NCBI GenBank assembly: GCA_020746875.1
Contig: JAGTJL010000009.1
Location: forward strand, 930,001-994,000
From: Rhexocercosporidium sp. MPI-PUGE-AT-0058
Taxonomy: Eukaryota; Ascomycota; Leotiomycetes; Helotiales
Reading direction: 5' to 3'
DNA length: 64,000 nucleotides
The notes under the pieces are model-generated. The model had not been told where the DNA came from. It made no database searches and saw only the letters and a program-made list of their open reading frames with translations. Shown here one piece after another: positions 23,595 through 33,698 of the stretch. A program made the translations under genes and the position numbers. Position 1 is the first letter of the stretch. Each line of letters opens with the position of its first letter.

Positions 23595-24202
23595 CTTAGC
23601 TTTTCCATGGCCGATCTAGTAAAATTCCAAAGAATTCAGCTGCCAGAGGAAACTTACGTTACACACTCTACCCTCGCTTGAGTTGAGCCGATCCCCCTTT
23701 TCAAAACATCCGATTTCAGGAACTTCGCTTATTTGCCGACTTCAACGATATGCAAGTCATCCAAGATCCACTCCTTTGACTAGAGTGACACATACATCAA
23801 TTTTCTGGGAGCAGGCCCTCAAGTCCTCACTTGTCAAACCTTGTCCCACCAATACAAATTCTCAATTCGACCCCACTCTGTATGCATGCTGACCAACAGC
23901 AGCCACCAAAAACACATCATGCAAGCCACGACGATTTCGATCAAATAGAAATGCTCTCCACTCACATCATATCAGTCGTATCTATAGCCTTGCAAAAAGG
24001 CCCCGCCCAAGTTACTACTCGACGACACCGCGTACAGCCAACCGTGCAACCTTCATTGCAGCTGGGCGTCTCACCATTTTACCCGTATCTCGCTGCCTCG
24101 AGCTGAACATAAGATGGGGATGTTTCCAGAGCCTGATCGTCACGATCCCATTTTTTCCTGTTTGCGACTCTGGGAAACGACTTTGATGAAAGCTTCGACT
24201 CA
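23595..24202. other. Intergenic, no gene seen
   Basis: Contains the hydrolase 3' region and the upstream region of the membrane-protein gene at 24203. Short frames here lack protein-like features. Confidence 0.45.
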
Positions 24203-24946
24203 ATGGCGCCCTTGCCATCCGTCCTCGAGGCCCAGCCTCGTCTGGATATCAGACAAAATGCCCCATATCAGATCACTCTGACTGTAACTCGAGCCACAAC
24301 AACATTCACGACAATTATGAATCTAGGCGGCGGAGCCACAAGTGTTCCCCCTCAAGAAAATCCCACAGTAATCACCACGCCAGTTGCCTCTCCAGATCCG
24401 ATCATCATATCCGGCTCAAGCGATCCAAGCGATAATACCGGAGTTGTGATCGGTGCAACAATTGGAGCAGTGGCTGCAGCCTTGCTGCTGATGATATTTA
24501 TTTGGAAATGCTGCTATGATTACCGTAATGCTACTGTAAGTTCATCGTGACTTTCATACTTTCGAACCAAAATCTGACAATCAACGTAGCGTTTCAGTGG
24601 TAGAGACTACGATTCCGATACCTCTTCGTCTTCTTCCTCCACCCCTTCATCCTATCGACGTCGTTCTGGAGCAGGTTTCAGTAGACGGAATGACAGAGGA
24701 TACCGCGTACAGGTTCCGCGGAGAGCGTATTCGAGGAGAGAGAAGAGGTCGAGTCTAGGGAGCTCAAGCACAAGCCGAAGTGATAGCACATGGATGAGAA
24801 ACAGAAGGAGGAGCGGGTGGGGCAATAGATTATTTGGCTGGGTCACTGGCACAAACATACGGAGAACTAGAAGTGTGTATGTGAGAAGGGAAAGTGGGAG
24901 TGGTGGGGGGAGATACGGAGAACCGAGGTTTTCTGTTGACGACTAG
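24203..24946 (+). CDS. Single-pass membrane protein with Arg/Ser-rich tail
   Basis: Two exons (24203-24535, 24590-24946) encode 229 residues. The N-terminal 90 residues are Thr/Ser/Pro-rich with no signal peptide and include YQITLTVTR. A single transmembrane helix (VVIGATIGAVAAALLLMIFI) follows, then Cys-Cys at the membrane edge. The tail is rich in Arg and Ser (SRRERRSSLGSSSTSRS), resembling a phosphorylatable cytoplasmic domain. The layout and the YxxTLTxTR-like motif match the gene at 13874, about 10 kb away, suggesting a shared family. No named domain is recognised. A role as a surface sensor or wall-anchored protein is only a guess. Confidence 0.7.
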
Positions 24947-25728
24947 ATTGTTTTGAGGTGTTTTGCTGGCATATAGTTGTTCTTTTTCAAAGGTACGGGA
25001 ACCTGGAACCGCGTATCGCTTGCCCCATTCTTGTATCACGCTAACTTTTGGGCGAATTTCATAGATAATGGTTATACGATTTTATGATTCATGACTAAAA
25101 AGATCTTCCATGCTTAAATACCTTGCATTTATCTCAATGGTCCAGAATCAATACAGACTTCATTCACCGGTTCGCCAAGGTTCACGATGAAACCAAAAAT
25201 CTATCGAACATCAATAGATGATCTCGTCGCTTTCAATTATATTTCTGCTGTTATTTTTGCGTTCAAACAATAAATTCAGATTGTACAGTACATAGTGGAT
25301 GGAATTGAAGAAAAGAAGAGCTTTGGCCGAGGTCTGTAAGGTGGTATCTTGGAAGGATAACTTATTGCCTTCACCAGTCATCTATCATCTCCCTCCAATG
25401 TCTAAGGCTCAAATCGCCCAGAATTAGCTGGTCTTACACAGGTAGGTGAACAAACGCGCCCCAAAACCTGTCCATACATTGCGCCTGTTCCTTTCTGGCT
25501 TGATCGTCCGCTCGCTTAGTTGGGGTCTGACATGAGCCACTACACCCAGGGTTTATTCGCTGTCATAAAGATAGCCAAGGTCTTGGTCTAGATCAGAGAT
25601 ATTTAGTTCCCATATCTCACCTTAAGTCAGCAGAGTTCAACAATTTCGGTCTCACTTGAGAGGTTATATAAATCTTTTCCGCCACGCTTAGAGAAGAATT
25701 AACTGCCATTTCTCTCGAACCGTTCACA
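24947..25728. other. Intergenic, no gene seen
   Basis: AT-rich in part. The last 100 bp are the presumed promoter of the Sec14-like gene. No RNA gene or repeat recognised. Confidence 0.45.
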
Positions 25729-26866
25729 ATGACTTCTACAAACCTGGACCTCAATAACAACTCAAAGTACGATCACTGTGGCTTTCCTACGACTACTCCC
25801 ACTAATGAAAAGGCCATTTTGGCTTCACTACTCCGGATCAGGATGCCAAGGTCCAGCATCAACGTACGATGCTTGAGACAAATGGCTATCGTGAGCGGCT
25901 CGATACATTGACTCCTGTATACGATTCTTAATATTCCCTTCAAATCGTTTGGGAGTAACATGTCGTCTAGCTACGATTTCTACGGTCCCGAAATTTTGAT
26001 GTTAAGCTTGCTGAGAAGATGTAAATCAGTTGCTTCGCTCATTAGCAAAAAGTGACAATAACACGCTAGGTTCTTTGAACGCGAGCATTGGCGGCAAGAG
26101 ATCGACCTTGACAACCTCGTCCAAAATTTTGAGTACACGGAGAAACTGCAAGTTTCTGAGTACTATCCTCAATATTACCACAAGATAGACAAGGTAAATT
26201 GCCATGCTGAATGTTGCAAAATATGGGACCAATTGATTAACATGCTTCTAGGACGGGCGACCATTGTATATCGAGCAGTTGGGTAACATTAACTTGACTG
26301 CAATGTACAAGATTACCACTTCGGAGCGTATGCTGCAGTACCTCGCCGTTGAATACGAGAAAGTCTGGAGCCCACGACTCCCAGCATGCTCCCAGAAAGC
26401 TGGGCATCTCGTTGAGACCAGCTGCACGATCATGGACTTGAAGGGCATAGGATTAGGCAACTTTTGTTCGATCTACTCCTACGTAAGACAAGTCAGCACC
26501 ATGTCCCAGAACTACTATCCCGAACGATTAGGCAAGGTGTACATGATCAATGCACCTTGGGGGTTCTCAACCGTTTATGCTATCGTCAAAGGCTTGCTAG
26601 ATCCTGTTACCGTGGAGAAAATTCATGTTCTAGGAGGGAATTACGAGAAGGATCTTCTGGCTCAGATACCTGCTGAGAATCTCCCTAAGATGTTCGGCGG
26701 GATCTGCGAATGTCCTGTGGAATGCGGTTGGAGTGACGAAGGTCCATGGCAGGACCCTTTGTTTGCCAAATATGGAGTGGTGGAAGGTACAAGCCAGAAG
26801 CCGGGCTCTGTTGGCGTGGAAAAGCTGGGTACAATCGAAGGGACTTTTTCTGTTGCTGGCACTTAG
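25729..26866 (+). pseudogene. Sec14-like phospholipid transfer protein, frameshifted
   Basis: Coding segments are 25729-25916, 25971-26020, 26070-26193 and 26252-26866. They match the Sec14 CRAL-TRIO family, which exchanges phosphatidylinositol and phosphatidylcholine to coordinate lipid signalling with Golgi trafficking. The CRAL-TRIO N-terminal piece (MLETNGYRERLDTL; LRFLRSRNFDVKLAEKM) and the lipid-binding domain ([42 protein letters not shown]) are intact. The first 28 codons from ATG 25729 fit the family (KYDHCGFPTTTP), but at about 25810-25815 the frame slips by one base; a missing G in the AAAAGGCC run would reconcile it. No splice solution repairs this. It is either a recent pseudogene or a base-calling error in a homopolymer. 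Everything downstream is well conserved, which favours an error or a very young lesion. Confidence 0.8.
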
Positions 26867-27364
26867 ATAATCGTTGCCGTTGGTCTTTGTTGACGTCTGG
26901 GTCCTAGAAAGTACATAAGGAAGTAGCTGCTAAGACCAAATATGAGCGTGACGCTATATATTAAGACAATGCTCAAGCAGTTTCCAAGCTTCGATAGTGT
27001 TAATAGAATTCTTAAGTGGCACGGTGGAGAGTATTCTGTTTGTTACCTGGAGCTCGATTAGTCAAGACCTAGAAGGGGCGCCGCGGTGATTGACATTGCA
27101 TATTAATATCAAGGAGCTTAACAATCACTATATGATATGCCTTTCACTGAGACCAAATCAGTCCGAGAATTGATAGGAATAAATTGTGAAGGTTGAAGAT
27201 GGGCAAGAAATGGAGGGGCTCTCAGTGGGGGTTCACGTGATAATACGCTAGCATGGGTCATCGGCGCTAAGATAATTGATAGTAGAAATATTTTTTGGGA
27301 ATCAAAAAATGCACATGTATGCATTTCGAATACCATCGCTCATTACACCACCTCGACAATCACA
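26867..27364. other. Intergenic, SDA1 promoter
   Basis: No gene supported. The final 200 bp precede the SDA1 start. Confidence 0.5.
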
Positions 27365-29731
27365 ATGGTTAAGAAACGAGTAGGCGCGCTTGATAAGGTG
27401 GACGCGGATCTGTTAGTATATCCGTTGCGATATTTTGCTTCATGCTGACTCTTGCTTCAGGTCAAGTCTACAGTACAAAGTCCGTCGAGATCCACAGTGA
27501 GCTTCGAATTGCCTTCTCCCGTACAAGATACAGTACTAACTCTATGCAGATCGTATCGCGACGACTTCCAAAACCAGTCCGAGCAATATGTGTCCCAGCG
27601 CGATATTTTCCTCGTCTCGCCTACTACGGCCGCTTCAAGTGGTATCGTCTCGTTCCACGACCTGATCGACTTCATTGCGCATGTCGCAGACTGTTTCCCG
27701 GAAGCCACCAAGGATTTCCCAGAAGATCTCAAGACGATGCTCACATTACATCATGCCGAGCTCGACAGTGAATTGCGGGAGAAGATTGTGGGAAGCTTGG
27801 TTTTGTTGCGCAAAAAAGAGATAATCGACTCTTCGAACCTCCTCAATACATTGTTTCCTATCTTGGTAACGACACCCAGCAAGACCTTACGAACTCTTTT
27901 ATTTTCGAGAATCATATCTGATCTGCGGACCTCGAATTCGAAATCGATCAACCATCGTCTAAACCGAACCATTCAAACAGCTCTTCACAACCTCCTCACA
28001 GCTGATCGAGCATCGCAAAAGGGTATTTGGGCAGTCAAGATTACGAGAGAATTATGGAAACGCCAAATATGGACGGACTCGAAGGCTGTTGAAATCATGA
28101 AGGAGGCTGCTCTGGCGGACAACGAGAAGGTAATTGGAGGGGGTGTGAGATTCTTTTTGGGAGGCGACAAGGAGCGGGAGGAAGCACTCGAGGATGACAG
28201 CAGCGATGACGACAATGCTATCGATATGGGGAAGCTGAAGCATCAGGCTGGTATCAACAAAAAAAGCAGGAAGACCAAGAAGAACTTAGAGGAGGCAGCA
28301 AAAAAGGTCAAGAAGGTCGAAAAGAAGAAGCATCAACCGCATCCTCTCAATTTCTCAGCATTGCATCTGCTACACGATCCCCAAGGCTTCGCCGAAACCC
28401 TGTTCTCTAAGCACCTCCAGAATTCGAAATCCAAGCTAAATTTGGAGCAGAAGTTGCTGGTTCTACAACTTGTTTCTCGATTAGTTGGCTTGCACAAATT
28501 GACTGTAATCTCATTATATTCCTACTTCATCAAATACCTCACGCCTCGGCAACCCTCAGTTACGTCATTCCTCGCTTCCCTTGCACAAGCCACACACGAC
28601 TTGGTACCACCCGATGCCCTCGAACCACTTGTCCAGAAGATCGCAAACGAGTTTGTTTCCGAAGCCTCAGCCTCAGAGGTTGCATCAGCAGGCTTGAATG
28701 CTATCCGCGAGATTTGCGTGCGACAACCGCTGGCGATGAACGATACACTTCTACAAGATTTGGTCATGTATAAGAAGAGTAAGGATAAGGGTACGATGAT
28801 GGCAGCAAAGGGCTTGCTTTCATTGTACAGAGAAGTCGGCGCTGATCTGCTGAAGAAGAGAGATAGAGGCAAGAAAGCTACAATGGGTATTGCGAGCGGT
28901 TCGATCAAGGAACGGAGATTTGGAGAGCAAGAAGTTGGTGGTATCGAAGGTCTTGAGCTTCTGGAAGAGTGGAAGCGGACTGAGAGAAAGCGGAAAAGAG
29001 AAGAGGCTGGTCTGCCCGAACTCGGAACTGATGAAGACGATTCAGACGACGAGGAAGAAGAGGGCAAAGGCTGGGAGAATTGGGAAGCCGAATCTGATGC
29101 CAGTGATGACTCCGGCGGATGGATTAATGTCGAAAGCGATGCTGAGATTGAAATCAGTGACAGTGAGGACGACAAACCAAACCCGAAGAAGGCGAAGCTT
29201 GATGCAAAGGTAGCAAGAGATGAAGAGAAAGTAAACGAGGACAAGGCATTGGAGAAGAAGATCTCGACGCTTGCTACCACAAAAATTCTCACTCCTGCCG
29301 ATCTAGCTAAGCTGCAAGAACTACGTCTCGAAGCCAGTCTCGACAAAGCCATGGGGAAAAGTAGTAAATCACAAGCTCAGCGTCTCAAAGAGATTGCAGA
29401 GCGGCACGCAGACGATGCGTTGACAGCTGATCAAATCGAAGGGTTCTCCAAGTTACGCAAGAGCACGAAGGAGGAGATGATCGCTTTGGCGAGAGAAGGC
29501 AAGGGCGAGCGAGGCGAGCATAAGAGTACTCAGGCTTTGAGGAGGCAGAAGAAGGATTCCGAGGGCAAGAGTTCGACGAATAAGGAGAAGGCCCGGAAGA
29601 AGAATTTCTTGATGACGCTTGGGAAGGCGAAGTACAAGCAGAAGAGAAGTTTGGTACAGACAAAGAGAGTACTTCAAGGGCACATTGAGCGGAGTAAGAG
29701 AGGTGGTAAGAGAGGAAACGTGGGAATGTAG
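27365..29731 (+). CDS. SDA1: Sda1, 60S ribosomal subunit biogenesis protein
   Basis: Three exons (27365-27411, 27461-27496, 27550-29731) encode 754 residues, in the normal range for Sda1. The start MVKKRVGALDKVDADL and the segment LQYKVRRDP then QSYRDDF spell the conserved N-terminal region; two tiny 5' exons are typical. An alpha-helical NUC130/133-type domain follows. The middle has acidic and basic nucleolar-type stretches (EDDSSDDDN, KKVKKVEKKKH, DEDDSDDEEEEGKGWENWE). The SDA1 domain near the end covers KILTPADLAKLQELR to the very basic C-terminus (KARKKNFLMTLGKAKYKQKR). Sda1 is a nucleolar/nuclear factor needed for 60S pre-ribosome maturation and export, and in yeast for actin organisation and G1 progression. 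Housekeeping gene; high confidence. Confidence 0.96.
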
Positions 29732-30040
29732 TTCTGTTGATAAATTTCTTGAAGATACCACCCAGCTGGAAATCCACCATCAAGTTACTTTTGCTTGTAG
29801 AAAATCTGGGAGTCCCGTTCTACCGCTTTGAGAATACGAGGCATGTTCTTGAATATAATTTGCGCCTTCAGTAATACACAGGAAATATTGCAAGAGTCCT
29901 GTCATGAAGTGCCCCCTCTTTTCGGTTGGGTCAAAGCAGCCGAAGAAGAAGCGAACGAAACTCCACTTCACGGAGAATTCTTCAATTGGCATATAGAGCT
30001 CCAAACAAGATCCATCCTTACCTCTCACGATGTGATTTAT
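29732..30040. other. Intergenic between SDA1 and tRNA-Arg
   Basis: SDA1 3' region and tRNA 5' flank; nothing else recognised. Confidence 0.5.
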
Positions 30041-30112
30041 GGGCTACTGGCCCAATGGCAAGGCGTTTGACTTCGAATCAAAAGATTGTAGGTTCGACCC
30101 CTGCGTGGCTCA
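30041..30112 (+). tRNA. tRNA-Arg (anticodon UCG)
   Basis: A 72-nt cloverleaf without intron. The acceptor GGGCTAC pairs with GTGGCTC (two G-U pairs), with discriminator A. The D stem is GCC/GGC, the anticodon stem TTTGA/TCAAA with loop CTTCGAA (anticodon TCG), and the T stem GTAGG/CCTGC with loop TTCGACC. The B box GGTTCGACCCC is intact. It decodes CGA. Confidence 0.95.
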
Positions 30113-30126
30113 CTCACAGGAAACTC

Positions 30127-30133
30127 TTTTTTT
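30127..30133 (+). terminator. Pol III terminator of tRNA-Arg
   Basis: A run of seven T residues begins 15 nt after the tRNA 3' end, the usual RNA polymerase III stop signal. Confidence 0.85.
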
Positions 30134-30235
30134 GTACAGATATTCGTACTTCATTTCTTTCTATAACTATTCAAAGGGAAAGTTGTTAAGTAACGCTTTG
30201 CGAAGGTTCTTTCCTTTACCCTTCCGATCCACTTC

Positions 30236-32150
30236 CTACATCATCGTTTGGGATAAATACTCCTCCTTTTCGAACCTTAGAACCACCATCACTTCTCTTT
30301 CTTTTCTTCCCAGATCCTTTTTTTCGGTCGTTTCAGTCTTTTCAGTCGTCTCGGTGTCATCTGTGATATTGTACGCAGCAACAAGATTATTAGCAGGCGC
30401 GACAGGATCGCCATGAATAATTGACAACGTAGCCGCCATTTCATTGAGCATCCATTCCAGAAACAATGGCTGGCTTTGCTTACTCCAAGGCTTCCAACCA
30501 GTAAGAGGAAAGTTTCGACATGCAGTTTTCAACTCCCGCTTTGAATATTTGAGGTCCGGCTGGAAGTTGACTGAGGGGGCGGGGTAGACAAATCCAGCTC
30601 GCTGGAACCTCTTCCTACCAAATTGAGATGGCCATGCTCGATTATCCGGGAGGGGTTCCACCCGAGGACGCTCTCGCCTGCGTGCTTGTACAGCAGTGAA
30701 GAATGCCCGCGATCTATTTCTCTCGACCTTTTCGTCCACTTCACCATCAGACCCTTCACTGTCATCCGATTCATAGCCCGAGTCACCAGAAACAGACCCT
30801 CGTGGGCTTGCGTTGAATCCATACTGCATCTCCAAGTCGACGTCCGAGTCGGTTTCTGAGCTGCCCTCCTCTAACTTTTTCTCTTCTTCTGGTACTTGTA
30901 TCATGTCATACTCATACTCACCATAGAAACGCTTTTGTATTAGTTCGAATGCCATACGGGCTTTCTTCCATTTGTCAAGTTGTTCCTCGGTGTAGCACTC
31001 CAAATCGTAGCCGAACGCCAGACAAAACGCATTCGTCATCGTGTAGACACCACAATTGTAGGCATCTCGTTGCTGGACAGCGTTGGGGCTCTTATCTGTC
31101 TTCTTGCTACGTAAGACATATCTGGAAACTAGTCAATATCAAGATTCTAGACATTCTTTGAGGGTTAGGCACTCACTGTCCAAATATATACCAGGATCTG
31201 TCCTTATCTGCCTCGGGCACAGGGACATTGTTCTTGGTATATTTGACAGCTGGGTCTAAAATCATCAACAACGCCTGGAGTCCGTGTCGATACCAAGCAT
31301 TCTCGGGCGATGCTCCTGGGGTAAGTGAGCTTGCCGCCATATAGCTATCCACGACGAACGCAAACTTCTGTTTCGGTGCTAGTCCCATGAGGATCATGTG
31401 TGAATTCTTATCGTGAACAGGGATGAAGAGGTAATCCAAAGTCTTGAAGTTGGTTGGAGTACAGTCGATCTCTTGCAGCATCTTTGTGAGTTCACCTTCA
31501 AGGTCAGAAATCAAAGTACCATCCGGAAATCCGTAGTTGTTCAAAGCTCGTATTTTTCCGAATCGTTCCACGCGAATCGCTTTGCAGCTAGGTTGATAAG
31601 CAGGTGTAGTCGGTTTGCCTCTTTTCGGGCCATGCGGGCTTCTGTCTCTCATTGGTCTCAGTCTCCCAGTGCCAGGGCTGCGACTCCGACTTCTTGGCCT
31701 CTCCTTGATCTTCTTTTCGGCCAGTTTTTCCCCAATTTTGATTGCCTCTTCCGCCTCTTTTGCGGCTTGTATTGCCATCTCTGTCTCCTTGGCCTCCATT
31801 CTCTCTCTATTCACATGATCTACTATCATTCTGAGATACTCATTCACAATACTTTCACGATCGGTGGCCAACTCTTCGGTTCCAACAGTCCAGCTGACCA
31901 AAGAACAGAAATCGAACTTGGAGATCTTAGTGTTTGGTATGGCAATCTTTTCTTTGTCTGAGCTCATCTCAAACCCTTTCCAGCTTTTGAGATGTTCGCC
32001 GAGTTCGTAGTCAGTGTTGAAGATGTTTTCGCACTCCACTTGCCATTTGAGAAATCGCTCGAAGTCTTCTTTTGGCAGCTCCGAAAATTGTTTCTGCTCG
32101 ATGAATGTGCGTTCATCCTCCTCTAACTCGGCTGGTTCGAAGATCACCAT
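30236..32150 (-). CDS. Ulp1-like (C48-type) SUMO protease
   Basis: Two exons (32150-31177, 31121-30236) encode 619 residues. Residues 1-150 are charged with a Glu/Ala/Lys coiled-coil segment, then an SR-rich patch (RPRSRSRSPGTG). The protease core has the C48 layout: His251 in SHMILMGL, Asp268 in FVVDSYM, Gln341/342 in AVQQRD and Cys348 in YNCGVYTMTNAF. The intron falls between Asp and Cys. An unusually long C-terminal extension of about 260 residues follows, with an acidic Ser-rich stretch and a basic segment. By family, it would cleave SUMO or a SUMO-like modifier, in the nucleus or at the nuclear pore. The core is divergent (the usual Trp after His is Met), so the substrate may not be SUMO. 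Starts at the ATG ending at 32150; an in-frame upstream extension lacks ATG. Confidence 0.82.
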
Positions 32151-33122
32151 GATCGACAATAACGGGAGATCGTAGAGGCTGATTGACGAGTGCTTTCTTG
32201 TTACCCTGGTAGATCGTTCTTGGAAATGCCTTGTTAAGTCTATGCTAAATAAACAAAGAAGTCTACAGAGCAAAGGAGGGCGATTTCGAATGCGGAATCG
32301 AACATCAACATTCCGGAAACGGAATTCCACAATGGTGCCCAGCGTAATCGCGTTTGGCTTAGGGCATTACCCATTTACATCCAAAGTTGCTCTTTGGTCC
32401 AGACGAAGTCCTAATGACATTGCGATCTTGGGGATGAATGTGATCAAGATGAGCGATGGCAGGGAGATGATTCATGGACTCAGTGTTTGATGTCCTCAGG
32501 GAATTATTGCATTGAAAAGCCAAGAGCATCATCCTGTTATGATGCGTTTGCTGTGCAAGAGGCAATGCGTTTCGAATCATGATTTGAATCACTAGGTATC
32601 GTTTCGATTTAAACAAGCTGAGAAGGGGACTCGCTTAGGCAAACAATTAGTAGAAGATTTCAGGAAACGCAGAGGTCCGAAGCCAGTGTCTTGTGGACGG
32701 CCCTCGGCTATAAAAGTAACAGCCCTCCGTAGGGTGGACCATCAGCAGGAACGGGGGTCCGTGTCATTCGATCTGCTTCTTGCAACCAGGAACCCCCGCC
32801 TTACCCCGCGTGAAGAAATGAGAATTAGACCGAATTTTATCACAGGAACTGAAGGACAAAGTACACAGGAATTTTAGTAGTGGTCAAAGTGCAACGTCAG
32901 CGAAGCTTCAATTCTTCGCCTGCACATTACACAACAATACATCCATTCGGACCCCGACTCGCCTCTCAACCTCTTCTCCTCTCCCCAAGCAAAGCGTCCT
33001 CTCTCCTACGGCGGAAGGAAGTTCAGAACGGTTGAAAAGTTTTATGTCCATGAAGGTTTTCCCCTTGACTGAGGATGAAATCGAAGCGAAAAAATGACTT
33101 GATTTTGTCTCCGGTCATGCAT
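32151..33122. other. Intergenic, no gene seen
   Basis: Upstream region of the Ulp1-like gene and 3' region of the secreted protein gene at 33123. GGCTATAAAAG near 32702 is TATA-like, but no gene clearly follows it. Confidence 0.4.
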
Positions 33123-33698
33123 TTATGCAGTGGAGGCATCGAAGCTCAACTTGGTGCTAGGTTGCCCAGCGGCAGCTACATCCAAAGCAATGTTATTGTT
33201 CAACTTCTTCTGTTCGGCGGCAAGTTTTGCGGCGGTGTCCTCTCCTTGTGCTGCCTTGGCTTGAAGCTCAATCACGGTGGCCTCAAGCTTGAGGACCTTG
33301 TTCTTTATCTTGCCGTTCTGAAGAGCGATCTTCTCGTCACCAGTGGCATCCTCAAGAGCAACATTGAAAGCGTCAGTCTCAGCGTCGTTGGCGATATCGT
33401 TGACGGATCCAAGGAAGTCGATGTCGGCAGGGTCGACGTTGGCCAAGTCATTCAAATCGAGAGCTCCGTTGTTGGTCAAAACGGCGATGGCCTCAGCCTC
33501 CGCATTGCCAGCAGTTCCTCCAGAGATGGAGATGCTGAGATTTTATGTTAGTGGTAGGTCCGGAGTAGCTCGAAGCGGGGATGCGTACTCATCGTATGTC
33601 TGGGTAGACAGAACAGCAACACGCTTAGTCTTCTGTCCAGTAGGAGCAGCAATGGCAAGAGCCGCGAAAGTGGCAACAAGAATTGCGGAGAACTGCAT
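33123..33698 (-). CDS. Small secreted cysteine-free protein
   Basis: Two exons (33698-33589, 33534-33123) encode 173 residues. A clear signal peptide opens the protein (MQFSAILVATFAALAIAAPTG), with a basic dibasic-like site soon after (QKTKR) that could be processed. The mature protein has no cysteine. The middle is Asp/Asn/Ala-rich (LDLNDLANVDPADIDFLG) and the C-terminal 70 residues read as an amphipathic Ala/Leu/Lys coiled coil. Intron 33535-33588 has standard GTACGC donor and CTCAG acceptor. No family recognised; probably extracellular. A wall-associated or host-interaction role is possible but unproven. Confidence 0.78.

Noticed and set aside
25774..25820. A 46-bp intron (GTACGA to AAAAG) as explanation for the Sec14-like frame slip
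   Set aside because: It does not restore the required reading phase and would remove residues that fit the family (KYDHCGFPTTTP).
28522..29352. Open minus-strand frame of 276 codons opposite SDA1
   Set aside because: Ser-rich mirror of the acidic/basic SDA1 coding sequence; antisense shadow.
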